5,401 nt of DNA from Zetaproteobacteria bacterium (GCA_021545665.1 JAJRTX010000067.1:1-5401), one strand, 5' to 3'. Positions 1 to 5,241 are shown, counted from the first letter of the stretch. The notes: generated from the sequence alone by a model not told the origin. Numbers and translations: made by a program.

Positions 1-1
1 C

Positions 2-127
2 TACTGGGGAAGACGGTTCTGGGCGCGAGGGTATTTTTCGACCACCAGCGGAAATATTACTGATGACATCATACTTCAGTATTTGGAGTTACACTCCGAA
101 AGGAAACCTACCGGCATCAGCCGGTAG
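2..127 (+). CDS. IS200/IS605-family transposase, C-terminal fragment (5' end outside window)
   Basis: This is the last 41 codons of an open frame that enters from the left edge and ends at TAG 125-127. Its first residues read WGRRFWARGYFSTTSG, followed by NITDDIILQYLE. That matches the C-terminal part of the HUH-type Y1 transposases of the IS200/IS605 family, which usually carry an [LM]WGRxFWARGYF strand followed by a helix of the type T-D-x-I-x-x-Y-[IL]-E. Such enzymes move a single strand of DNA and recognise hairpins at the element ends. The catalytic HUH motif and tyrosine cannot be judged: the HUH motif lies upstream, outside the window. The tail TGISR is encoded within the hairpin described at 104-133, so gene end and element end overlap. 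The neighbouring frame (stop at 61-63) gives no family match. A REP-associated relative (RAYT) is the main alternative. Confidence 0.8.
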   Translation, partial: YWGRRFWARGYFSTTSGNITDDIILQYLELHSERKPTGISR

Positions 128-133
128 TGGTTT
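104..133 (+). repeat. Imperfect hairpin, probable right-end hairpin of the IS200-like element
   Basis: CTACCGGC (108-115) and GCCGGTAG (120-127) form a perfect 8-bp stem with an ATCA loop. In an alternative pairing, AAACC (104-108) pairs with GGTTT (129-133), leaving a GT bulge at 127-128. A subterminal hairpin with an unpaired T or bulge near the transposase stop codon is typical of IS200/IS605 ends. No T-run follows, so it is unlikely to be an intrinsic terminator. The exact cleavage point further downstream cannot be seen. Confidence 0.6.
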
Positions 134-203
134 AGTCTCAGCCTTGATGAAATTATGCTAACAACCTGATTTTATCCCGTCTCCAGATAAAGAGGTATAT
201 TTT

Positions 204-232
204 TTGTGTTAATGGACTTGTTTGGTTAGCAT
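204..232 (+). promoter_or_regulatory. Candidate sigma-70 promoter for fbp
   Basis: TTGTGT (204-209) and TAGCAT (227-232) are 17 bp apart. They match the -35 consensus at 3 of 6 and the -10 consensus at 4 of 6 positions. Transcription would start near 239, giving a leader of about 40 nt with the AGGAGGG ribosome binding site. The match is weak and other placements in this AT-rich stretch are possible. Confidence 0.3.
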
Positions 233-277
233 ACACGCGATTTTTGTCGCTTCGGGCGGATTAAAACAGGAGGGATT

Positions 278-1225
278 ATGCCAACAACATTGAACAGCAT
301 TGCCAAACAGGGCAGCAATGGAGCTGTTATGATGCCTATTGTTCAGGGTGTCGGACGAGCGGCTATTGAGATTGCAGCTGTGTTGCGAGGTGCAGTATTC
401 CGTGGTGTGCTGGGACAGACCGGCAGCGAAAATGTTCAGGGCGAGCAGCAGCAGATGCTTGATATCCTTTCCGATGAAATCTTTCTTGCAGAAATGCGCT
501 CAACCGGCTTTATCTGTGCTGTTGGTTCTGAAGAGCAGGAAGAATTGCTTGTTATTGATGAATATGCCCATGCTGATTACCTCGTTCTTGTTGATCCTCT
601 GGATGGTTCATCCAATCTGGATGTGGATGGCCCGGTCGGCACAATTTTCTCCATTGTTAAACGCAAGACAGCTAACTCCGAACGCCCGCATGTTTCGGAT
701 ACTCTTCAGTCCGGTCGTGATGTGATTGCCGCCGGTTATGTTTTATACGGGCCTTCAACCATGCTGGTTTGCTCTGTTGGGGCGGGGGTAAACGGCTATA
801 CTTTTAATCCGGCCAATGCGCGTTTTGAATTAAGCCATGCCGATATGAAGATTCCGGCAACGGGCGGTTATTACTCGGTAAATGAAGCCAACTCTGATCA
901 GTGGCTGGATAATATGGGAGTCAATCTGGATCGGCTCAAAAATAAATCTGGTCTGGGTATGCGCTATGTTGGTGCGATGGTAGCAGATATGCATCGTACA
1001 GTTCTTAAAGGTGGCATCTTTCTTTATCCGGCGGATGCTAAAAATACGACGGGCAAGCTGCGTCTGTTGTATGAAGCGATTCCGATGGGCTTTATTATGG
1101 AGCAGGCTGGGGGCAAAGCCATGAGTAAGGATATTGCGGTTCTGGATATCAAACCGGAAGCATTGCATCAGCGTGTTCCTGTATATTTTGGAGCACACAC
1201 CGCAGTTGATACGCTGCTTGGCTAA
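278..1225 (+). CDS. fbp: Fructose-1,6-bisphosphatase, class I
   Basis: The enzyme hydrolyses fructose 1,6-bisphosphate to fructose 6-phosphate and phosphate in the cytoplasm (EC 3.1.3.11). It serves gluconeogenesis and, in autotrophs, the Calvin cycle. The 315-residue product has the class I landmarks in order: ENVQGEQQ..LD (about 51-62), metal-ligand acidic pair SEE (84-86), the signature DPLDGSSNLDVDGPVGTIFSI (106-126) with the catalytic and metal-binding D106, D109 and nearby residues, GYVLYGPSTMLV, substrate-binding NEAN, RYVGAMVADMHR, and KLRLLYEA near the C-terminus. Length is slightly below the E. coli enzyme (332), mainly from a shorter segment between NEAN and RYVG. The start is well supported: AGGAGGG (268-274) sits just upstream of ATG 278. 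The uracil-DNA glycosylase gene follows within about 25 nt, so the two are probably cotranscribed. No carbon-fixation gene is visible, so an autotrophic role is only a possibility. Confidence 0.97.
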   Translation: MPTTLNSIAKQGSNGAVMMPIVQGVGRAAIEIAAVLRGAVFRGVLGQTGSENVQGEQQQMLDILSDEIFLAEMRSTGFICAVGSEEQEELLVIDEYAHADYLVLVDPLDGSSNLDVDGPVGTIFSIVKRKTANSERPHVSDTLQSGRDVIAAGYVLYGPSTMLVCSVGAGVNGYTFNPANARFELSHADMKIPATGGYYSVNEANSDQWLDNMGVNLDRLKNKSGLGMRYVGAMVADMHRTVLKGGIFLYPADAKNTTGKLRLLYEAIPMGFIMEQAGGKAMSKDIAVLDIKPEALHQRVPVYFGAHTAVDTLLG

Positions 1226-1250
1226 TTATTCTGTAAGTTTGTGCTATCTC

Positions 1251-1922
1251 TTGCCTGATCAGTTCCTGAATACATATTTAAGGGAAATCGGTGTACACAC
1301 GCCGGTTTCAATTGCCTGTTCCGAGCAAGATCCAGTCGATATCGGCAGAATTAGCCATAAAACCAATCTCCCTGAGTCAAAAAGTTTGAATGAGTTATCC
1401 GTGACAGCATCAGATTGTCACTTATGTGGATTGGCTAAAACCCGAAACAGGGTGGTTTTTGGTGTCGGGAATCCTCATGCTGATGTGGTATTTATTGGCG
1501 AAGCTCCGGGAAGGGATGAGGATATAAAAGGTGAACCGTTTGTGGGTCGTGCAGGGCAGTTGCTGGATCGCATGCTTGGCGGTATAGGTTTGGATCGTGA
1601 GCAGGTTTACATCATGAATACGATCAAATGTCGTCCACCCAACAACAGAAATCCGCATGTAGAAGAAGTGCAGGCGTGTAATCTCTGGTTTGAGCAGCAG
1701 CTTGAAATATTGGCACCAAAAGTTATCTGCCTGTTGGGGAAAGTTGCAGCTCAAACCGTATTGCAAACGGATGCTACGCTGGGTTCATTACGTGGTCACT
1801 GGCATGATTATAACGGAATCCCTGTTTGGGTGACCTATCATCCGGCCTATTTATTGCGTGCGCCACAGCAAAAGCAGCGCAGCTGGCAGGATTTGCTTAC
1901 CTTATCCCGCAGGCTTCAGTAG
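1251..1922 (+). CDS. udg: Uracil-DNA glycosylase, family 4 ([4Fe-4S] type)
   Basis: The protein removes uracil from DNA, arising by cytosine deamination, as the first step of base-excision repair. With a TTG start at 1251 it is 223 residues. Visible motifs: N-terminal YLREIGV (9-15), typical of proteobacterial members; cluster cysteines C56xxC59, C127 and C143; the catalytic loop GEAPGRDED (83-91), with the GEAPG form of family 4; [13 protein letters not shown] (94-106); [13 protein letters not shown] (123-135); and the C-terminal YHPAYLLR (196-203). Residues 20-50 form a poorly conserved linker. The start is uncertain. No Shine-Dalgarno stands before 1251, and in-frame TTG codons at 1239 and 1218 are alternatives, the last overlapping the fbp end. 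GTG 1401 would remove the conserved N-terminal helix. Close spacing to fbp suggests cotranscription or translational coupling. No clear terminator follows. Confidence 0.93.
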   Translation: MPDQFLNTYLREIGVHTPVSIACSEQDPVDIGRISHKTNLPESKSLNELSVTASDCHLCGLAKTRNRVVFGVGNPHADVVFIGEAPGRDEDIKGEPFVGRAGQLLDRMLGGIGLDREQVYIMNTIKCRPPNNRNPHVEEVQACNLWFEQQLEILAPKVICLLGKVAAQTVLQTDATLGSLRGHWHDYNGIPVWVTYHPAYLLRAPQQKQRSWQDLLTLSRRLQ

Positions 1923-1971
1923 TTGCTTGGCCTTGGACTTCCATAAAAAATGTGGCGATCAGCAAAGACTA

Positions 1972-2052
1972 TTAGTTTGAACTCAGCGCCAACCTGCCAC
2001 TAAAAAATATCGCTAACGCCAGCGTTGCAATTATCATATCGTGTTCAATCAT
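1972..2052 (-). CDS. Possible 26-residue membrane miniprotein
   Basis: An ATG at 2052 (minus strand) is preceded by GGAGGG seven bases upstream, an excellent ribosome binding site in a region with no other gene. The peptide starts MIEHDM and continues with a hydrophobic stretch (IIATLALAIFFSG, about residues 7-19), then ends RLALSSN. This fits one short transmembrane span. The same frame is open upstream to 2223, and an ATG at about 2160 would give 63 residues, but that start lacks a spaced ribosome binding site. I do not recognise the family. Similarity to small subunits such as KdpF or CydX is only in size and hydrophobicity, and no partner gene is adjacent. The gene could be spurious; the ribosome binding site is the main argument for it. 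Confidence 0.4.
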   Translation of the reverse strand: MIEHDMIIATLALAIFFSGRLALSSN

Positions 2053-2173
2053 TTTGTATCCCTCCAAGTGATTTATTACCAGGAGTCCGCCCCTTGCCCA
2101 CACGACTGCATGGATACAGAAGGTAGAGCAACGCAGGAGCAGCTTGCCGAGTAGATTTCTCATAAGTCCGACA

Positions 2174-2185
2174 GACTCCTGAGTC
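2174..2185. promoter_or_regulatory. Short dyad GACTC-CT-GAGTC
   Basis: A 12-bp perfect palindrome built from the half-site GAGTC. The same half-site forms the wider dyad at 2262-2278, and a GGAGTCC occurs at about 2082-2088. Binding by a regulator is possible but no known operator is matched. Confidence 0.25.
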
Positions 2186-2261
2186 GATGATGAGTGACAA
2201 ACTATCTTTATTCTGTGCCTCAAATCACTTTTCTGAAACGAGGCAATATGAGAGCTTTATT

Positions 2262-2278
2262 GAGTCAAAGAATGACTC
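2262..2278. promoter_or_regulatory. Dyad GAGTCA-N5-TGACTC, possible operator
   Basis: Six-base half-sites GAGTCA and TGACTC flank AAGAA. The arrangement resembles a dimeric regulator site and lies about 37 bp upstream of the CRP-type site. The regulator is unknown, and chance occurrence cannot be excluded. Confidence 0.3.
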
Positions 2279-2314
2279 CCTGAACATAATTTATGTCAGG
2301 CTAATTTCGTTGCT

Positions 2315-2330
2315 TGTGATTTTCCTCACA
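2315..2330. promoter_or_regulatory. CRP/Vfr-type binding site (TGTGA-N6-TCACA)
   Basis: TGTGATTTTCCTCACA matches both five-base half-sites of the CRP consensus exactly with the required six-base spacer. Its centre, 2322.5, lies 41.5 bp upstream of position 2364, the start predicted by the TAGAAT -10 hexamer. That is the classical class II activator spacing. Outer flanks (TTGC on the left, TCATC on the right) match the AAA/TTT extensions poorly. Confidence 0.55.
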
Positions 2331-2352
2331 TCATCACTTATAAGGATGTCGA

Positions 2353-2358
2353 TAGAAT
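2353..2358 (+). promoter_or_regulatory. Probable -10 element of a CRP-activated promoter
   Basis: TAGAAT matches TATAAT at five of six positions, and a start near 2364-2365 follows. The corresponding -35 position (about 2330-2335, ATCATC) is poor, as expected for class II CRP-dependent promoters. The leader to the ATG at 2390 would be about 25 nt. An alternative -10, TATAAG at 2339-2344 with TTGTGA 19 bp upstream, would instead place the CRP site where it represses. Confidence 0.4.
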
Positions 2359-2389
2359 TGCGATCAGATCACATCCAAGGAGATTAGAT

Positions 2390-2506
2390 ATGACCAAGCC
2401 AAATGATAACCCCAGGCTGCAAAGGCAAGACGGCAGCAACATGTCTACAGTTGTAATGGTTGCAGCAGTTGTTGGAATCCTGGGATTTGTTTCTTCCATT
2501 TTTTAA
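2390..2506 (+). CDS. Small single-span membrane protein, 38 residues, unknown function
   Basis: ATG 2390 is preceded by AAGGAG (2378-2383) at normal spacing, and the frame ends at TAA 2504-2506, just before a strong terminator. The first 17 residues (MTKPNDNPRLQRQDGSN) are polar and net basic. Residues 18-38 (from MSTVVMVAAVV to the terminal SSIF) are hydrophobic and would span the membrane once, with the C-terminus at or in the membrane. I do not recognise the family. With its own promoter region, ribosome binding site and terminator, this looks like a true monocistronic gene and not a chance frame. The CRP-type site upstream suggests carbon- or cAMP-linked control. It may be a regulatory subunit of a membrane complex or a stress miniprotein; the sequence does not say which. 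Confidence 0.7.
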   Translation: MTKPNDNPRLQRQDGSNMSTVVMVAAVVGILGFVSSIF

Positions 2507-2529
2507 ATACTGAAAAGCCCTTCCATTTC

Positions 2530-2559
2530 AAAAGCCACCCTTTCAAGGGTGGCTTTTTT
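2530..2559 (+). terminator. Intrinsic terminator, probably bidirectional
   Basis: AAAAGCCACCC (2530-2540) pairs with GGGTGGCTTTT (2547-2557) around a TTTCAA loop, and a run of six T (2554-2559) follows on the plus strand. It ends the 38-residue gene transcript. Read from the other side, the same stem is followed by TTTT and lies about 22 bases beyond the tRNA-Thr 3' end, so it can also stop minus-strand transcription. Confidence 0.9.
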
Positions 2560-2581
2560 ATGTAGGCACATTAATAATGTA

Positions 2582-2657
2582 TGGAGCCGATGTCCGGAAT
2601 CGAACCGGAGACCTTCTCATTACGAGTGAGATGCTCTACCAACTGAGCTACATCGGC
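2582..2657 (-). tRNA. tRNA-Thr (anticodon CGT)
   Basis: The minus strand folds into a full cloverleaf of 76 nt with encoded CCA. The acceptor stem is GCCGATG/CATCGGC, the D arm GCTCAGTTGGTAGAGC, the anticodon stem TCTCA/TGAGA with loop CTCGTAA (anticodon CGT, reading ACG), and the T arm TCCGG-TTCGAAT-CCGGA. The discriminator is U, whereas the E. coli threonine tRNAs have A; the identity bases in the anticodon (G35, U36) and G1-C72, C2-G71 are all present. It lies 57 bp downstream of the rsmE stop codon on the same strand, with its own likely promoter in between. Confidence 0.98.
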
Positions 2658-2681
2658 CTGTCTTGTCAAGATTAGTGGCGC

Positions 2682-2709
2682 ATATTAGCGGCTAGGACAT
2701 GAATGGAAA
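2682..2709 (-). promoter_or_regulatory. Candidate promoter of tRNA-Thr
   Basis: Reading the minus strand, TTTCCA (2709-2704) and TAATAT (2687-2682) are 16 bp apart. The -10 is followed by GCGCC, a GC-rich discriminator typical of stable-RNA promoters under stringent control. Transcription would start about 20 nt before the mature tRNA. Read-through from rsmE is also possible because no terminator separates them. Confidence 0.45.
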
Positions 2710-2714
2710 CAACC

Positions 2715-3437
2715 CTAATTATTTCGGATGGCCTGAATGGCTGCAAGGAGAGCAGGTGCAGCGGTTTCAGTGCGCAAAATTCGTGTTCCAAAATTCATAG
2801 GCTGGAAGTGAAGCTTTGTAAATTTTCCCAGATCTCTGGCGCTCCAGCCGCCTTCCGGCCCAATGGCCAGTGTTATGTCAGGGGAGGTGATCAACTCCGG
2901 TTTTATTTCACTCCAATCTATCGTTTTATGCGGGTGTAACACGAGAGAGAGCCCACTGCCGGATAAGGATAACAGTGAATCGTGCCATGTTAGCTCGGGA
3001 ATCTGCGTGCGGCCACTTTGTTCTACCGCCTCAGTGATAATTTTCTGCCAACGCTCCAGCCGTTTCTTTCGCTTGTTGCCACTAAGTTGAAGCGAGGAAC
3101 GTTCGCTACGCACAATATGAAAACTGGCAGCACCTAACTCGGTTGCTTTTTGCAATACGCTTTCGATCTTTTCACTGCGGCAAGCTGCTTGTACAATGTG
3201 TAGTTTATAGCTTAATTCACGACTGATATCGGTAAAAGAATCAATCATGCACTGAGTATGTGTTTTGGTCAGTTGCTCGATATGGCTCAAATATTCACCA
3301 CCACAGCCATTAAACAGGATCACCGGATCACCGGCCTGAAGGCGCATCACCTGCCGTAAATAATGAGCTTGATCAGGTGGCAGGGTAACAGGGCTACCAA
3401 CCTGCAGTTGCTGTTCGAGACAAAGACGGCAGATCAT
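2715..3437 (-). CDS. rsmE: 16S rRNA (uracil(1498)-N(3))-methyltransferase RsmE
   Basis: RsmE methylates N3 of U1498 in 16S rRNA of the assembled 30S subunit, using S-adenosylmethionine. The 240-residue product matches the family length (about 243). It has the N-terminal PUA-like domain with HYLRQVMRLQAGDPVILFNG (25-44), then the SPOUT trefoil-knot domain: the helix KIESVLQKATELGA, the SAM loop GPEGGWS (193-199), and the C-terminal knot motif FGTRILRTETAAPALLA (about 216-232). The start at 3437 (MICRL) aligns with the family N-terminus. The frame is open further to 3668, but that extension would run antisense across the start of ubiC and lacks family features. No strong ribosome binding site is visible. 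It is transcribed divergently from ubiC across 88 bp and ends 57 bp before tRNA-Thr on the same strand. Confidence 0.96.
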   Translation of the reverse strand: MICRLCLEQQLQVGSPVTLPPDQAHYLRQVMRLQAGDPVILFNGCGGEYLSHIEQLTKTHTQCMIDSFTDISRELSYKLHIVQAACRSEKIESVLQKATELGAASFHIVRSERSSLQLSGNKRKKRLERWQKIITEAVEQSGRTQIPELTWHDSLLSLSGSGLSLVLHPHKTIDWSEIKPELITSPDITLAIGPEGGWSARDLGKFTKLHFQPMNFGTRILRTETAAPALLAAIQAIRNN

Positions 3438-3525
3438 GGCGGAATTTGGCCTGATTTCCGGTTCTGGCGCAAGTGATATTCGGGAATGGGCTTGACCCGA
3501 TACCTTCTTACCCCATGATGCGCGC

Positions 3526-4083
3526 ATGTTCTTTGGTAGCCTGGAATCACAGCAATGGCAGTTGGTGCGACACTGGAAAGCGGAGGATGTTGGCGTCAAT
3601 CGTGATACCGCTACGATTTTGACTATCACCGGTTCATTGACCCGTCTGTTTGAAAGGCGCTTCGGCATGCGACTTGAGGTTCGTTTGCATGATCAATATA
3701 TTGATATTGTACATTCGGATGAAGCGGGCATGCTGAACGGCGCAACAGGTGAACCAGCACTCAGGCGGCAGGTTTCGTTAATGTATCGAGGGTCGGTCAT
3801 GTTTGATGCGGAATCGGTGTTACCGCTTGATACTTTGCCGACTGATCTGATGCAACAATTACAGGAAGGGAAACGCCCTTTGGGGAATCTGCTGCTGGAT
3901 CGAGGCCTTTTCCTGGCACGCTCCGATTTGAGTGTGGTACAGTTAAATACTGAAAACACTTATGCCGGGCGCTGGGCGCGTCGCTCTGTGCTGCGCTCCG
4001 AATCGGGAACCCGTGCTCTGGTGGTTGAAGTTTTTCATCCGTTTGTCTGGCAACGAATTGAAGGCGCAAGCCGTCGTTATTGA
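3526..4083 (+). CDS. ubiC: Chorismate--pyruvate lyase (chorismate lyase)
   Basis: UbiC converts chorismate to 4-hydroxybenzoate and pyruvate, the first committed step of ubiquinone synthesis, in the cytoplasm. The 185-residue product (E. coli 165) keeps the family pattern: SLTRLFERR (37-45), R81 in the ALRRQ segment at the position of E. coli R76, VLPLDTL (98-104), the RPLGNLL turn (117-123) matching TPLGRYLF, GRWARRSVLR (148-157) matching LWGRRSRLRL, and E168 in VVEVFHP at the position of E. coli E155. R76 and E155 contact product in the E. coli enzyme. Sequence identity to E. coli is low, so the call rests on ordered motifs and on ubiA 7 bp downstream. The ATG at 3526 is the only plausible start, since an in-frame TGA lies at 3493-3495, but no clear ribosome binding site precedes it. 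The divergent gap to rsmE (3438-3525) must hold both promoters; I see no strong one. Confidence 0.9.
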   Translation: MFFGSLESQQWQLVRHWKAEDVGVNRDTATILTITGSLTRLFERRFGMRLEVRLHDQYIDIVHSDEAGMLNGATGEPALRRQVSLMYRGSVMFDAESVLPLDTLPTDLMQQLQEGKRPLGNLLLDRGLFLARSDLSVVQLNTENTYAGRWARRSVLRSESGTRALVVEVFHPFVWQRIEGASRRY

Positions 4084-4090
4084 CCCGATT

Positions 4091-4969
4091 ATGCGTTTTT
4101 CTCCTGTCGGCACATTTTCTGACTGGTTACAGTTGATGCGAGTGGATCGCCCTGTTGGTTACTGGTTACTGTTGTGGCCAACGATGTGGGGCTTGCTAGC
4201 GGCATCAGGAGGTCAGCCGGAACTTAGAAATCTTGTTGTTTTTATTGCTGGCGTGTTGCTGATGCGCTCTGCGGGTTGTGTGATTAACGATTTTGCTGAT
4301 CGTAAATTTGATCCGCATGTTGAACGTACCAGATTGCGTCCAATTGCCGCAGGCAAGGTGGCACCGGGGGCGGCATTAACAGGTTTTGTGTTGATGATGA
4401 TCGCTGCTTTGGCGTTGGTGTCTTTGACATCATTACTGGTTATCGAACTTGCAATCATTGGAGCCATACTGGCCGGTTTCTATCCTTTTCTCAAACGATA
4501 TACGGATTTTCCGCAGGTCTGGCTGGGCATGGCATTCGGCTGGGGCGCAGTGATGGCCTGGGCGGCTGAAACTGGCGCAGTTTTAAACTCGCCAATTCCC
4601 TGGTTGCTGTTTCTGGCCAATATCTGCTGGTCCTTATCCTATGATACTGCCTATGCTCTGGCAGATCGTGCCGATGATATAAAAATAGGAGTAAAATCAA
4701 CGGCCATCTGGCTGGCTGAAAAGGCTGTGAATACGATTGCCGGACTGGGCTTGGTTACACTGTTATTGTTAGGTATTGTGGCTTTTCTGCATGGAGGAGT
4801 CTGGGTGGTGAGTGGCTGGGGACTGGCTCTGGTTTTTCAGCTGGTGTTGTGCTGGCGCTTAATACGCGACGGTGAAGAGTATGGGTTTGGTTTTTTCCTT
4901 CAATCTCACTGGGTCGGCGCATTGTTTGTTCTTGGTTTTATTGCACAAGGCTTGTCCGGTAGCTTGTAG
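4091..4969 (+). CDS. ubiA: 4-hydroxybenzoate octaprenyltransferase
   Basis: UbiA is an integral membrane prenyltransferase that attaches the polyprenyl chain to 4-hydroxybenzoate, the product of UbiC, making the first membrane-bound ubiquinone intermediate. From ATG 4091 it has 292 residues (E. coli 290). The N-terminal segment LMRVDRPVGYWLLLWPTMWGL (15-35) is characteristic. The first Asp-rich motif is N66-D67-xx-D70-xxx-D74, followed by ERTRLRPIAAG, and the second is Y184-D185-T-A-Y188-A-xx-D192-xx-D195-D196; these bind the Mg-diphosphate of the prenyl donor. Several hydrophobic helices fill the remainder. The frame is open upstream to 3962, but that part overlaps ubiC. No ribosome binding site precedes 4091, so translation is probably coupled to the ubiC stop 7 bp before. 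The stop codon abuts an inverted-repeat element. Confidence 0.98.
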   Translation: MRFSPVGTFSDWLQLMRVDRPVGYWLLLWPTMWGLLAASGGQPELRNLVVFIAGVLLMRSAGCVINDFADRKFDPHVERTRLRPIAAGKVAPGAALTGFVLMMIAALALVSLTSLLVIELAIIGAILAGFYPFLKRYTDFPQVWLGMAFGWGAVMAWAAETGAVLNSPIPWLLFLANICWSLSYDTAYALADRADDIKIGVKSTAIWLAEKAVNTIAGLGLVTLLLLGIVAFLHGGVWVVSGWGLALVFQLVLCWRLIRDGEEYGFGFFLQSHWVGALFVLGFIAQGLSGSL

Positions 4970-5000
4970 TACTAACACCAACACAAATAAAACCACATGC
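4970..5000 (+). repeat. Left terminal inverted repeat
   Basis: It begins TACTAACACCAACAC at the base after the ubiA stop codon and continues through an A-rich run to ATGC. It is the reverse complement of 5211-5241 except at positions 4993 and 4996. Confidence 0.9.
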
Positions 5001-5210
5001 AGAGTCCCACAGGTGGTTTGAATCAAGGCACGGTGTACAAGGGGCAATGGTGCTTCCCTTGCCAAGCATCGTAACGCTGAGTCGGGCCGCCTGTGGGGCT
5101 CCCTCCGGGTGAGCCGTTGGGCAGTCATCCACAGCGTTGCACCGGCTTGCCATAGCTCAAGCTATACCCGCACCGATGCGCCTTGCGGACTGATCGCCCA
5201 GCGATTCGCT

Positions 5211-5241
5211 GCATATGATTTTATTTGTGTTGGTGTTAGTA
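5211..5241 (-). repeat. Right terminal inverted repeat
   Basis: Inverted copy of 4970-5000, ending GTGTTGGTGTTAGTA. Its outer part contains TTGTGT (5225-5230), which is correctly placed to act as the -35 of the ssrA promoter. Confidence 0.9.

Larger units (their letters stand above)
2053..2389. other. Intergenic control region between two tiny divergent genes
   Basis: This 337-base stretch separates the minus-strand miniprotein from the plus-strand 38-residue gene. No convincing conserved gene lies in it. A 66-codon frame (2187-2387) has a hydrophobic segment but no ribosome binding site. The region contains the dyads GACTC-CT-GAGTC (2174-2185) and GAGTCA-N5-TGACTC (2262-2278), a CRP-type site (2315-2330) and -10-like hexamers (2339-2344, 2353-2358). 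Confidence 0.6.
4970..5241. mobile_element. MITE-like non-autonomous element with 31-bp inverted termini and TA ends
   Basis: The ends 4970-5000 and 5211-5241 are inverted copies matching at 29 of 31 positions; both mismatches are transitions. Each copy has TA outermost (4970-4971 and 5240-5241), and similarity stops there. This suggests a TA target-site duplication as made by IS630/Tc1/mariner-type transposases. The 210-bp core encodes no credible protein but is rich in hairpins: 5038-5061 (CAAGGG/CCCTTG with inner GCA/TGC), 5097-5115 (GGCT-CCC/GGG-AGCC), 5152-5165 (ATAGCT/AGCTAT) and 5200-5210. A longer pair, AACGCTG (5073-5079) with CAGCGTT (5132-5138), encloses the second hairpin. The element fills the ubiA-ssrA gap. 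The family name is not recognised, and without genome copies its mobility is inferred. Confidence 0.65.

Noticed and set aside
165..206. Terminator-like fold TTTATC/GATAAA followed by a T-run
   Set aside because: The stem has only six AT-rich pairs with a nine-base loop, so it is too weak for a confident terminator. The T-run overlaps the candidate fbp promoter.
830..1198. Minus-strand frame inside fbp
   Set aside because: It is an antisense shadow of a well-supported gene, with no domain signal.
2187..2387. 66-codon plus-strand frame with a hydrophobic segment, ending two bases before the 38-residue gene
   Set aside because: It has no ribosome binding site, and its start lies upstream of the best promoter. 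The frame also runs through the CRP-type site and -10 hexamers. Translational coupling is conceivable but unsupported.
3492..3520. TTGACC as the -35 of a ubiC promoter
   Set aside because: The hexamer is good, but the 17-bp-spaced -10 would be ATGATG, and a start would fall at or after the ubiC ATG.
3438..3668. N-terminal extension of RsmE to 317 residues
   Set aside because: The extension overlaps the start of ubiC in antisense, shows no family motif, and the 240-residue form already matches the family length.
3962..4090. Upstream extension of UbiA from ATG 3962
   Set aside because: It lies inside ubiC, and UbiA proteins begin close to the LMRVDRP segment, as ATG 4091 provides.
4859..5153. 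Minus-strand frames of 89 and 71 codons across the ubiA end and the repeat core
   Set aside because: They cross the ubiA stop or lie in the inverted-repeat element, have no recognisable domain, and are Cys/Pro/Arg-rich in the way chance frames in GC-rich repeats often are.
4970..5241. Integron attC site or CRISPR-like repeat
   Set aside because: The ends lack the RYYYAAC/GTTRRRY core pair in the right form, there is no integrase or cassette, and there are only two inverted copies, not spaced direct repeats.
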